Source of the DNA: Isoetes taiwanensis
Lineage: Eukaryota > Streptophyta > Lycopodiopsida > Isoetales > Isoetaceae
Direction of reading: 5' to 3'
Assembly: GCA_021234155.1 (NCBI GenBank)
Contig: JAJEKV010000050.1
Coordinates: forward strand, 6,287,199-6,351,198
Length of the DNA: 64,000 bases
In this document: piece by piece, positions 46,910 through 58,457 of the stretch
Numbering within the stretch: the first letter of the stretch is position 1
How the letters are laid out: the number at the start of each line of letters is the position of its first letter
Translations under genes and position numbers: made by a program
Notes under the pieces: generated by a model
Told to the model about the DNA's origin: nothing
What the model saw: only the letters and a program-made list of their open reading frames with translations
Database searches by the model: none

Positions 46910-48977
46910 GGATGGTCAGCTAAATTCTCCTCATCTTTGACAAGCTCCAGTACTCGTCATAGATGTAGCATATTTTTCGCTCATAAGATCCTGCTATAAC
47001 TTCTCACCTTCAAAACGTCCTTCGTTGTAAAACCATTTTAAAGTCAATATTTTTTAAGTAAAAATAATTTTAAGCCTTTTCTTTCTTGAGTTGAGTTGTG
47101 GACGCTGTTGAATGTTGAAGGCTGTCAGAGGTGCAAGAAGCCAGTCGGAAGCGCCATATAAAACAGGTCAGAGTTAATGTGAGGAGCTTGGATGTCGTTA
47201 AAATGGATAAGGCATGGAACTATCTTTCTAATAACTTCTATTGTTAATTTTAAATTAGGCTAATCATAGAAGTCCCATGGCTCTATTATCATATGAATTT
47301 CGTTCAGCTCAAAATTGCCAGAATGACAGTGAATTGGAGACTTGCTTAGGTTCTATTTTCAAGTATGATGGCCAAGGCAGAGCACAAGAACAACACTGAA
47401 TGTTACATGCTTATAAATTTGCTATAGAGTTTGCTCTTGCATTCACTACCTGCACAATTAGCAAATATTCTTCATACTAATTCTACAAGGAAAAGTACTA
47501 GAACTCATTTATCTCCATGGCATTTCCATTGTCAAATGACACAAAATGTTTATAATCGTTGCTTCCATGGCCAGTTCTAACTTTCATCATGCTCTCTCAG
47601 CCACTGCAGAGTTTCCAACATTTTTGCCACCAATTTTCTCCACACGCATTTCTAAAAGTTGTGGATTACAGACATGAATAGTTTTATACTTTAAGAACTT
47701 GAGAGCACTTTGCTTGTCAATGTATTACATTGCAGATGTATAACATAGAAATTTAAGTCCTAATAATTGACAAAATCTGTAGCCATGGTCACATATTAAG
47801 TTGCTTGCACAATCCAATCCAGACTTGACAAACTCATATACTACTTATTGCCATTGCCATTTCTGCAGTGTTAAAGCTTCTTGCATTTGGAGAACATATT
47901 TTGATTCATAAAATAAATTTTTTGCTTCTCTATTGTTTATTACAGATGCATATTACTTATGAACGGATCTACAATATCGAAAAAGTTAAAAAAATGTATC
48001 CCAATAAGCACTGTAGGGGAAGAAATTTTGATTGGGCGGGCCAATACGACATCTTCTTAGCAATAAATTTTTATCTATTCTCTATAGATTGCTTAATCTT
48101 ACTGTTTACTATTGTTTTCAAAAAATGCTTATGAATGTTCATGTCTAGAATGATGAAATTGCACGACGTGGTTTCGAAGACTATCACCATGTTGCTTCTG
48201 CGAAGTCATCGAAAGAAGTCAACCAATAAATTGAAGAGAAGGCTATGCCCAAACTTCACATGATGGATTGGACTAATTTCATGGCATAAAAAGGAAGTGA
48301 AACTTCACGTACTTGGCTTCCTCAAGAATCTGCATCTGGTATTCACTTGTTCTTGCTATTTATTATTCTAACTAAAGTATTTTAGAGTAGAACTCTGGAG
48401 GATTAAAATTAAGTGATTCAAAAAGCTTAAAGAATTCAGTTTAGAAGTGAGTGCAGATTCAATATGAGAATAATCGTAGAAAATATTGCAGTCCACTGCC
48501 CCTGTATAACCCCGCCAATTTTCCTGCCACTTGACACTTATCCTTCCTGTCTAAACATGACATGAGATGTGTAATCATGACGTGCATGGTTCACTCATTC
48601 ACCATGTACAAAAAATGTGAAGGCCAAGTCCACTAATTTAGCATCTGAATATTTGTCTAAATTCTGCATACAAGGTCCCATCAATATCCTTTCCAAAGAA
48701 GTTTACCTTCATGAGAGTGAAAAAAGGTTTTTCGCTTGAGGAAGGACATCATCGAGAGACAAAGTTCTTAGGGAACATTTGCAATTCAGTGCTGATTTAA
48801 GATTTTAATTTTGCAATCTACTAATGGCCATATCTAGAGTCAAAGAAACGAACAAAAATTATGCTCATATCTAGAGTCAAATCTGGAGCGGTAAAAATGT
48901 TATTATACCGATGATCAGTTCAAGGCATGCCAAACTACTGCAGTTGAATTTTCCACTGCTGAGGCTTATATATCAAG
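46910..48977. other. AT-rich stretch without a supported gene
   Basis: About 2 kb of AT-rich DNA. A plus-strand frame at 47,868-48,134 (88 codons) is rich in Leu, Ile and Lys and looks like chance openness. A few intron-like and exon-like pieces appear around 48,140-48,330 (plus strand) but cannot be joined. Confidence 0.4.
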
Positions 48978-49265
48978 GTGACAAGATCAAATGAAGTACT
49001 GGGAAGCTGCAGTATTGGAGGTGCTACCTCACAACAAGGAGCCTTTGTACTTCCTGCATTAGAAACTTCAGCTTTCTCCAAAAAGAATATGGCTCAAGTT
49101 AATAAAGGGGAGGTGGTATATGTTCCAGATGACTACGTATACTTTGAATCTGAGGGTGAGAGCAGTAATACTATTGACACTTCTATTGCAACTGAGGATA
49201 TAGAGATGACCATTGAGATGAGTGGAACTGTTTCTACAAAACCTCCTACAAGTTACAAGAGGTAG
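48978..49265 (+). CDS. Small acidic open frame, unrecognised
   Basis: A 95-codon plus-strand frame contains EVVYVPDDYVYFESEGES followed by a Thr/Glu-rich acidic tail. The apparent start is inside a stretch with CCACTGCTGAGGC upstream and no clear TATA box. It may be the last exon of a decayed gene that started near 48,140. I know no family for it. After it, 49,270-49,720 has nothing but AT-rich DNA and a tract of TATATAC words near 49,600. Confidence 0.2.
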   Translation: MTRSNEVLGSCSIGGATSQQGAFVLPALETSAFSKKNMAQVNKGEVVYVPDDYVYFESEGESSNTIDTSIATEDIEMTIEMSGTVSTKPPTSYKR

Positions 49266-49749
49266 CATTCGGAAGGTATTACTTCTGTCTTGGTTCTTCA
49301 GACTGTTTCCTTCCTTTCTTTCTGTATATGCACCTAGCTTATGTCCTACCTGCCATAATACTTTATTTCAACTGAATTTTGGGTCAGATTTGAGTAAAAA
49401 TCTTGTGTTTAGACGTTTTTAGTGCTTTAGATTTGGCATGATGGCTTCACATTTGTCAAGGTTGCAATGGTTGCCGGGTATATCTAGCATGGGCTTAATT
49501 CCAAGGCCCTCAAGCTCTTTTGTTTGGTATGGTTTAGAGCTCTTTTAGAAAATGGGGCACGATGGAGTAGAGTTGTCGGGTTGGTATAAGAGACCGTATA
49601 TATGGTCGTATATGGCAGGTATATACACATGTATATACAGAAATGCACGCGTGAAGGAGATATGCACGTATGAATTGTGTACATAGGCTATCCGGGGAGA
49701 GTGCAATCTGAGCAGAGAGAAATGAAATGAAATGAAATGTTTTTATTCA

Positions 49750-49778
49750 CGTCTGCAGACCACCAGGTCTATGAGACG
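49750..49778 (-). other. LINE B 3' stem-loop
   Basis: On the minus strand an outer stem CGTCT/AGACG encloses an inner stem AGACC/GGTCT with a 4-nt loop, followed by TGAATAAAAA and CATTT tail repeats. It corresponds to 8,317-8,347 (A) and 15,770-15,798 (C). Confidence 0.65.
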
Positions 49779-49779
49779 T

Positions 49780-51302
49780 TCAACAAGTACATTCAACATT
49801 ATAGAAAATATCATCTAATGCATCTTCAGACAGTAATGCATTAGCCCCTTCTCCCAAATCTTCTCTCATCCATGAATTATGGCTAATTTGTTCTCTCATA
49901 TCTAGGACATCTCTTATAAATTTTCCAATAAGTTTACCCTCCAAATTAAAAAACTCCAGTAGAGTTGACACCGAGATATTGTACCTGTTTCGGATCTCCA
50001 CATAGGTTGGGCATCTTAAGAGCACATATTGCTCATCCTCCACTTCCTGCATATTACAAGTCTTACAAAGCCTCATTTCATGCGGGATATCTCCCCATCT
50101 ACCAACTTCCACCCCAAGTTTGTGTGAACTAAGTCTCATTCTGCTAATGGAGTGTCTAAGTTTCAAAGAAATACCTTCTCCCAAATACTTGGCCTCTTGG
50201 AGTTCTGGGTTAATATATTGTCGGTAGAACTCTTTCTTTATTTTTTGGAACTCTCCAATTTTTCATAGTAACATGTTCTGTAACCCACGCCCGGATATCT
50301 TTATGATGTATGCATATACAAATCCTGCATATTTAGTCCCCACTTCCACATCCATTCCTCCACATCAGCATACCAACCCTTCCTCTTTGTCTCCTCTATT
50401 GCCAAACGCGGCAAACTATCATCAGCCCTTTCAAATCGTATCTTATAAAGATACGTAAGCAACTTACACAAAGCTTCTGCCTCAACAGGCAACATACCAC
50501 ATTCGGCCAATAGCATATCATATGGAGTTTGTGCTTTTGTACCCAATTCCATTCTCAGAAACGTTTTCTGCACTTTCTCCACCTTTTTCCATGTATCAGC
50601 CGCCAAGCCTGGCCCCCAAACCTCACATCCATATAGCAATACTGTCTGAACAAGCGTCTTATATAACATCTTTTTCATGTTAAAATTCCAAATTTCTGCT
50701 TTACCACTTCGACGTTGCATGCTGTATAAGGCTTTCAGGCCTGCCTTCACTCTGTGTTCTACAGCCATATTCCAACTAGGGCTCTTGTCAACTTCCACTC
50801 CCAGATATTTATACGAGTTCACAACTCCACTGACATGCCCTTATAATAAAACGCCAGAAGTTCTGTCTTATTAGCTCCAAAGACTATCAATTTTGTTTTT
50901 GCTAAATTCACTTGCATCCCTTTTCTATCACAAAAATGCACGAGAGCATCCAAATGTTTCTGCATCCCTGTTATTGAGCAAGATAGGATGACTACGTCAT
51001 CTGCATAGAGCAAAAGCAATATCATGTAGCCATTCAGCAATGTCTCATCCCCTCCATGTTCCATCATTCAGTTTTCCAGCTCATCGATAAACAGCCCGAA
51101 CAATGTAGGAGATAAGGGGCAGCCGTGTTTGACTCTAGTATTACTCACCACAATATCTTCACATTCATTAACATAAGGGAGAGAAAGTTGCACTAAGACT
51201 TTCTCATATAATATCTTGACAGCTTGTCTTAGCTCCATTGGGACCCCAATTAGTTCCATTCTTTGCCAGAGAGTGTGTCTATTTACTGTGTCAAAGGCTT
51301 TA
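49780..51302 (-). pseudogene. LINE B ORF2, C-terminal half
   Basis: Continuing from the interrupted motif A (KAFDTVNRHTLWQRMELIG, 51,300), the frame has motif B VKHGCPLSPTLFGLFIDELE (51,130-51,070), motif C YADDVVILS (about 51,000), then a shift near 50,820, YKYLGVEVDKSPSWNMAVEH, LLYGCEVWGPGLAADTWK (50,640), and the terminal cluster CKTCNMQEVEDEQ...RC with DIPHEMRLC before it (50,030-50,090). Same domain order as LINE A. Breaks at 51,068/50,819/50,300 and 50,185 make it inactive. Confidence 0.88.
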
Positions 51303-52689
51303 GGGTCAAAGCATGGAGCTGGGGGGGCATTTTTACGCCAGCCAAGCACCCCCTGAGCACCTAATGCTGAAAACTTTACTTATTTTTATCTTTTTTTCTG
51401 TAACTCCGATGAAGCTGAAATTTTGTATTCCAAGACATAATATGATTGTGTTTCAGGAAAAAAATATCAAAAAAATAAACTAGCAAAAGGCACACCAGAA
51501 GCCTTTGACAAGGTCAAATTGGTTAGGTATTTAGGCTGTAAATATGAAAATAACAATGAAAATTGTAGTTAAAACAATATATAGCTCAATCTTTTAGGAA
51601 ATAAGAAGGAATCAAGTTTTGGTTGTTTCATAGTTAGGCTCAATCTTTTAAAGAAATAAGGATTGTTGCCCTTGCTTAACATCATGTGCTAGTGCCTTCG
51701 AGAAAAAAAAAACTGGAACATTTACAAGCTAAAAAAAGTAAAATAAAATATTTACAAGTGGCCAATGGAGCATGTTGCATTAACAATAATTAGCTAAATG
51801 ACGCAATTGGCATTAACAATAATTAGCTTAGTGACGCAATGCAGCTTACAATTCACATACATGGCCATTGAGCCCGTGCTAAAAAGCACAGATGCACGTT
51901 TGTTTATCTTATCATGTAAACTCATGGTGGTAGCAAGAGCCATTGCTTGCAAAAAAACTTGCGAAAGTTTTTCTAAAAGAGAATATTGGACAAAATAATC
52001 TGTTCAAAGCTAGTCACAAATTCTTTCAGAAATGAGAGGCATAGGACTAGAATATAAGGGAGCATTTAGTGGGACATCTAATGTAATGACCTCACCCATA
52101 CCAGTTCCACCTCAGCCATGCTGCATCCCAAATTTAGGCCTTTGTAGCAACAAATCTAGCAATTAACTTTCTCTTGTTATTTCTTCAACAAACTAGGAAA
52201 TTTGAGGGCTTTTAAGGCCTTTACAACAGTTGTAGACTATTTCTGGTCATCCACAAATCAGGCTTTTATCCAACTTCACTTCTATTAGCGTCTTTACTGT
52301 TTTAATTGAATGAATGAAAGCAAAAAAGATGACTGCTCATATTGCCTGGTATAATGTATTAGCTCAATGTGGTCTCTTGCATTATAATAGTACTTGCAGG
52401 AAGCATGGCAATCAATGACATGATTGCAAACCAGAAAATCATGGTTCTAAGACAACACAAATATTCTGGCTTCACATGCTCAGTTTTCCTTGAATGAAAC
52501 TATTTTAAAATTTGCTTATTGAATTTATAAAATATAGACAAAGATTAGATATTTAATTCAGCTTGTTGATGCTGAAAAATGTAGTAGTATTGCAGTAATC
52601 TGATATTCCTCTTGCAGAATAATGTAGTTTTATAATTGATCATTTGAAAAGAACTATGAAAAGATGAGATCTGCACAACAGTACATTAA

Positions 52690-53071
52690 GGAAACCAATT
52701 CCCAGGATGAGATTCTTTTCCAATCTGCAAACCCAGCTTTTGCAGTACTTTATGGAAGCGGTCATGAAAGGAGAGCAATCAGACTATAGGTATAGTTGCT
52801 AGGAAAAGGATATTCTCATCTGTACAAAATCCCCCAACTGCATAAAGAGTGACAGAAATGGGATGATGCTGCCACGCAAAGTTTTGCACTGCACTTTGAA
52901 CCTTGATGAGATCAAGATTCAGAACTTTCAAAACGGAGAGGGGAATACGAGAGCGGGCCCCAATATCAATCAACAATGAGCTGATCTGTCGCCTTGCAAG
53001 AATGTTCCAGATTTTCAATATTTGGCAGCATCAAAGTACAGCTCAAATGCAAAATACTTGGTCATAGACAT
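52690..53071 (-). pseudogene. 2'-5' RNA ligase-like (LigT/2H phosphoesterase) fragment
   Basis: ATG at 53,071 starts MSMTKYFAFELYFDAA. A shift at about 53,020 continues as KIWNILARRQISSLLIDIGA, then SAVQNFAWQHHPISVTLYAV, GGFCTDENILFLATIPIV, a TGA stop (52,779), and in the same frame LLSFHDRFHKVLQKLGLQI and GKESHPGNWFP. This is the order seen in plant 2'-5' RNA ligase family proteins (2H phosphoesterases). The first catalytic H-x-T/S position is degraded (SRIPLS where R-P-H-I-T-L is usual), and the sequence ends before the second. It is carried by the TIR transposon and is not functional. Confidence 0.7.
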
Positions 53072-54719
53072 GGCTGGAGCTGTAACATAATCACACAAGC
53101 ATGAATATTAATAATGCTTTCAAATCAGCTAAGGTTCCTGTATAGTTTTACCCAAGGTTCTTGATAAAAAGAAGGAAAAATAATCTTATGCAACAACGGA
53201 AGGAAAACAATCTGGTCACAAAATTCGAGGGGGAGGAAAAGTTAGTGAAGACAGAATAATTTTATTAACAGCATCGTTTTCTAGAAACCAATATTTCAAC
53301 TAACCAAAGAGGTCTATCTTTCTCTTTTGCTGGAAACTATTTATACTGGCTTTGTGCCCATACTCTTAATTGAGGCCTCTAATTTAATAAATCAATCGAT
53401 TTAGGAAAGGGAAAAAAATGATTATCCTTCAGCAGGGGACATGGGATTTTGGACTGAAGAATCTCACTGAAGCATGTACCTGACTTTTTCTTTTAAGAGA
53501 AACAAAGTAAGGATCAGGAAGTTGACATTCTAGCCTGCCCCCAATCTCTTGTGCTCATGGAACCACCATGCCATGTCAATCACTTCATCATGAGATGCAG
53601 TACAGGTTTTACCTCTTTTCCCTAGGATCTTACTTGGCTTTGCAATCTAGCCATGCGAGCTCTTCTAATAAAGCGATCATCTATGTCAAAATTGATAATG
53701 TGATAGTTATCTTTTTCTGTGTGGACAGGTGGAGTATCACAAGCAGCTAACCAAGCCTCCCCTAAAGACCATCAAGTATAATACAACAATCTCTGGATAA
53801 AAAGGTGCAAATATGTTAAAGACAAAAGTACATGACTTTTTCATAAGTGATAATCTTTTGTTTCAGAAAAGACCAAAAAAACTTTTTTTAGGGCAGTCTA
53901 CCGTCTTAAAGACATATCTGATCACCTACAAACCATACATTTATTTAGACTCTTACACACAGGGTGGAAGTCAGCTGCTTAGGCAGAACACTGTTTAATC
54001 CCTATGAGTCAATGATCAATACAAACTTGAGAAGCATGCCCAATAGTAGGCCTCCCAATCTCTAGTGATTACGTTATGTGGCACAACCATTCGCCAGTTA
54101 GAAGACAACGGTAAGCAACTAAGGCCTATCTATGCTGCCTTTATACCATGACGTAGATTCTTGATTACTTCGGTAGCAAAAGCATTTGAATAAAAAGAGC
54201 TCAAATCTATCAATACCTCACTTCAAGCTGATGAACATCTCGCATTTCAAGGCGTAGGTTTGGTCCTTAATTTGTTACTTTCCAAATATACAGCCCTAGT
54301 TATATTCTTCATGCTTCAACAGGTTGCCTCTTGGAAAAATAGATTGAAAAGTATACACCTACATTCTGATTCCACATCGATTTGATAGTTCTGTGCTCAT
54401 AGTAGCTGCAAGAAAAAAAATAGTTTCATTATTGTACCCTTATATGCTGTAAGATGAAGAAACAAGTTAAAGCTTACTATTTCGAGATCGAAACCCAAGC
54501 ATCTCCCCCAATTTTCATGGGCACAAATGCATAAAGGACCATGAATGTAATAGCACCCTGGCAAGCTTCGACCTTTTGATGATTTCGTGCAGGAGAAAGG
54601 AAGGATCTGACAGCAAAAGATACATGCTACTGACCTGATCATGAATTTACACTCTTCCCAAATGAGTTATTGTCTACTCTCTCTGGCACAACCAATCAAC
54701 TAGTCAACTGAGTTATTCC

Positions 54720-55179
54720 CTATTGCTGGTGCAGAAATTCGATCATCATGCATAGACATCTAAAATATAATTCTGGTTCACCTTGCCTTGCTATTAAATT
54801 ATTCATCATTTTACAATACATTTTTACATCATCAATAATCTCACAGAACTCACCAGCACTGCCAAAGATCATAAAAAGAAAGTCTTCAAGCAACTCCGAT
54901 CCCATTGCCATGGCCGACTCCCACTGCGTTACTTTTCCAGATTCATGATATTGTGCACCAGAGGATACAAGCCATTTAAAAAACACCATAGGGCTGTGGT
55001 TCTTCTTCTCTAAACTGATTCATCCACCCTACCCATTGTTTCACATATTGTGCTACAACGGATTTAAAAACAAGAGAATGATTATGGAAAAGAATCTCAT
55101 GGTTTCTCTTTAGTATTCCGTCAATTTGGTAAGGGAAATCAAGGATTTCTTCAGCCCAAGCATGAAATTCACCCTTCAT
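54720..55179 (-). pseudogene. Captured coding fragment of unknown family
   Basis: The minus strand reads FHAWAEEILDFPYQIDGIL, FKSVVAQYVKQWVGWMNQF and, after a one-base loss in a T run at about 54,985, FFKWLVSSGAQYHESGKVTQ, ELLEDFLFMIFGSAGEFCEI and ARQGEPELYFRCLCMMIEFL. About 155 residues look like an alpha-helical protein under selection before capture. I do not recognise the family. It sits in the right half of the TIR transposon on the same strand as the RNA ligase-like fragment. Confidence 0.45.
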
Positions 55180-55663
55180 GACTCAGAAACAAGAGTGATT
55201 GTGAATTTGGTGAGGCGGATCAGGGAAGTCCCCGGCCAAAGCCTACAGCCTGGCGAAAATGCAGTGGCTGCCCATTATATGGGAGCTCCACAATGTGCTA
55301 GCGCCACGCCGGAAGCTCTTCGGCAGAGCTTCAACGAAAGCTTGGAAAAAGAAAGAGAGAGAAAAAAAGATAGTTATTCCGTGACCCTTTTCATCTCCGT
55401 GCCAATTTTTGTCAGATTTTTTAATTTCCCTGGCCTTAGATTTGCAAAAGATGAGATCCGATGGTGTAAAATAAGACACATCAGATTTTAATGATATGGA
55501 AATTACACGTGGATAGGCTAGAATTTGAGAAAAGGGTGTAGGCCCGGTAGGGCTGGTGTGCTAAAGATTTCTTAAAATACAAAGAAAATAGCCCCAGAAA
55601 GCACCCACTAAGCACCATGTGTCGCTGACACAAAAAGTGTCCCCCACCTCCATGCTTTGACCC

Positions 55664-57400
55664 TTTAGCATAATCCACAAAAAGAGCATATAAAGACCTT
55701 TTTTGCCAATAACTGAATCTATCATGGCACGCAGAGTTATCAGATGGTCTATGGTAGACCGCTCAGGTCTAAATCCTGCTTGCCCCATGGCCCTAACTCC
55801 GTTCTCTTCCGCCCACATACTAATCTTGGTGTTTAACTGCAAATCATAATCATTCTATAATTACCTGGATCCTTATCGTCTCCTGCTTTATATAATGGGA
55901 TAACTCTATTAACTTGCCACGAGCGGGGAAAGCCCTCTTTTAAAGCTGCATTTACTAGCTTTAACAACATTGCATGGGTTGAAAATCCAGCCCATTTGAA
56001 CATCTCTGCAGCCAACCCCTGTGCATCAACTGCCTTACCATTTGCAAGCTTACTCAAACCCTGTTCCAAATCATCGGGAGTGAACTCATATTCACCAGCA
56101 GAGAGATATGTGATCTCTTCCATATCAGAAATACCAGATACATGATAAAGCTTGCGCACTTGACCTAATAAGGCGTTAGTTTCTAAAATCGCTTCTTGTT
56201 TTACACTGGGTTTCAATCTGTTCCAAAATTGCTTTGGATTCAGCAATAACTCCTCCACCATTTTTTGCTGCTTCCGATATATATACTTTTTCTTTTTAGA
56301 CTTAGTCAGCTTTATCCCTTTCTGCCCCTTTCGCTTTTTTGAACTCTGCCCTTTTTTCTTTACAATCCCCATCAAACCATGCATTACAAGGCAGACCCTT
56401 CAGTTTTCATTTTGATATGAAACACGCAGTGGCAGCATCCAAAACCATTTTGGCAAGCTTCTCACTAAGAGTATTAACATCCTCTGGCCAATCTATTTCA
56501 AGTGCCTTTTTTTCACACAATTTCTCATACTGATCTGCCTTGTTATATTGCATATTAATCCTTTGCCTGCATGTTGCATCACTATTTATTTTGCGTTGCA
56601 AATCTTTAACACGTATCACAACTGATAAAGGTGCATGATCACTTATCTGTGGCATTGCTTCCTCTATCTGAAAGTCCAACATTTGCTTGACAAGGGATGC
56701 CCGAGCTAAAACCAAATCCACAACACTAGCGTCTCTACACGTGAGCTTCCCAGAGTGTAAAAATCGGCTTATGCCATTATATATTAGCAAATCCAATCCA
56801 CTACACATATTAAGTACATGGTTACCCTGTGGAGTGGGCCACCTTACTTTGTCCTAAGAGTTGCGCTTTCAACCTTGCTCCTCTATCTCCAACTCATCTA
56901 ACATTACCACCCACACCGGATCACCTTCTGCACTTGTTATTGCTGCCTGTTTGTTCGCTACTCTTCCATTAAAATCTCCCATCAACACCACCTCCCCTTC
57001 CTGCAAAAGCAAATGGCATCTTGTTCTAACTGATAAAAGGGCCCTATCCAGCATTATACACAGTTGAACCTCGTGGCGGAAAATAACATCCTGCAATAAA
57101 AGTTTTTCCATACTGTCCCTGGATTTCAATCCAAATATGCTGCATGGAACCATAGTGAAACACTAGCTTTATCATATGCCGAATATGTTTTCTTACATAA
57201 CATGCAACCCCTCCATGCCCCTTTAATCTCCATGATTTCTCACACCATACATAGTGAAGCAACATAAAATCCTTTATTTCTGGTAAACCTTTTTCTTCAT
57301 GTTCACAAGTTTCTAGGAAAAAAATAATATCAATATTCTCAAACAAAAAATTGATAACATCTACTTTATATTGGCTAATTGAATCAATATTCCAACACAT
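55664..57400 (-). pseudogene. LINE B ORF2, endonuclease and N-terminal RT
   Basis: It starts MCWNIDSISQYKVDVINFLF (57,400). FFLETCEHEE corresponds to the endonuclease Q/L-E-T block, GGVACYVRKHI follows, a shift near 57,060 leads to VLMGDFNGRVANKQ (56,975), and PQISDHAPLSVVIRV (about 56,640) holds the terminal SDH. The RT begins with NPKQFWNRLKPS (56,250), LANGKAVDAQGLAAEMFKWA (56,030), QAGFRPERSTIDHL (55,770) and F-V-D-Y-A-K just before the insertion, reached only by a one-base shift in a T run at about 55,685. Confidence 0.85.
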
Positions 57401-57421
57401 AATCCTGGTGGTCTCAAATCC

Positions 57422-58116
57422 CTATGTCATTAAGGAATTATCCACTATTACTTTTTCTTTTTTCCAATAGGCTTTCTGCCCGTTTTGCCTGGCATTTTTA
57501 TATTTTTGCACTTCTGCCTTATATTCCAGAAATTGTTCTTTAGTAAAATCCTCGTTTATCCAGACCAGTTGTCCTTTCAATGCACATTCATTCTGTGTTC
57601 CCTGCTAGAGAATTTCACAATGGCATGCCTAGGTTTTCCAGACGGTAACAATTTGCCTACTCTGAATGCTTCAACAATTCCACAATCATCAATGCTCAAC
57701 TGATCTTTAAGGAAACCACTTACCTTTGCCTTAGTATTTTCTGCAGTTTCTTCAGATAAGCCCACCAAGTGGAGATTTAGCATTCGGTTTTTCTTCTCTT
57801 GATCTTCAATGAAATCTGTAAGCTGTTGCTTTAACTCATTAAAGCAATTATCCTCCTGTGTACCATACTCAGTAGCAAAAACATGGCCATTGACATTCGA
57901 TTGCTCTTGTTGTCCAATTTCTGCCTTCAATTCAGCTTTTACACATTCGACTTCATGCTTAAGATCTGCCTTTAACATGTCAATCTCTTTCTTCAAATCC
58001 ATTTTTATGATCTCTCTTATTTCTTTCATCATCCCCTGCAAGGCCCCTTTGAACACATCATGAATTAACTCCTTAACACATGTCCGAATCATCTCTCTTA
58101 TCCCTGCTCCTATCAT
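57422..58116 (-). pseudogene. LINE B ORF1, coiled coil plus RRM-like domain
   Basis: ATG at 58,116 opens 179 codons: a heptad-rich charged first half (KEIREIIKMDLKKEIDMLK) that would form a coiled coil, then an RRM-like part of the L1 ORF1 type (RMLNLHLVGLSEETAENTK, FRVGKLLPSGKPRHAIVKFS). A one-base shift at about 57,590 moves into the last part (LKGQLVWINEDFTKEQFLEY) that ends at 57,422. Such proteins bind element RNA as trimers. The gap to ORF2 is about 20 bases. Confidence 0.8.
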
Positions 58117-58457
58117 ATGCCCAATCAGAAAGCCGGTGGAGTGTGTTCAGATATCTTGATCTAGCTATGGAGATGGGGGTTTTTGATGTGTGTATTGCAT
58201 AGATCTTGCACTTTGAGTATTGGTATCACTGGGTTTTTAGCTTTTTTTGTGAGATTTGGAGTTAGGCTCTAACAATTTGGCGACCACGCTGCCGACAGAC
58301 CATTGTATGGCAAGAATTTCCACTAGAAAATGAATTGTCACGATTTTTATTGACGATCGTCGGTAAAGAACAGCACCAATGAGCAATTTCTTTGTGTGAG
58401 GAGCGCTTTGTCGTAAGTGATTTGTAGGGTACAATTTGACAGGGGGAGCATAGTTTT

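Larger units (their letters stand above)
51303..55663. mobile_element. 4.36-kb TIR transposon inserted in LINE B, TSD TTTA
   Basis: Both ends start GGGTCAAAGCATGGAG[C/G]TGGGGG when read inward, with a further imperfect match to about 45 bp. TTTA stands on both sides (51,299-51,302 and 55,664-55,667), and joining the flanks restores the LINE reading frame region through the motif A residues F-V-D-Y-A-K-A-F-D. There is no transposase frame inside; instead there are gene fragments on the minus strand. It is thus a non-autonomous, gene-carrying element. A 4-bp TTTA duplication with this TIR does not let me name a superfamily. Stretches 51,360-52,690 and 53,080-54,720 hold AT-rich DNA and a 34-bp tandem duplication (51,777-51,845), no gene. 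Confidence 0.87.
49725..58120 (-). mobile_element. LINE B, full-length element split by a TIR transposon
   Basis: Minus-strand order: ORF1 (58,116-57,422), endonuclease (57,400-56,870), RT fingers (56,384-55,833), RT palm first half (55,842-55,664), a 4.36-kb insertion (51,303-55,663), RT palm second half and thumb (51,302-50,301), zinc cluster (50,184-49,780), 3' stem-loop (49,750-49,778) and a tail of CATTT pentamers (49,721-49,740). It is the most complete member of the A/B/C family. Frameshifts throughout show it is old. Confidence 0.9.
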
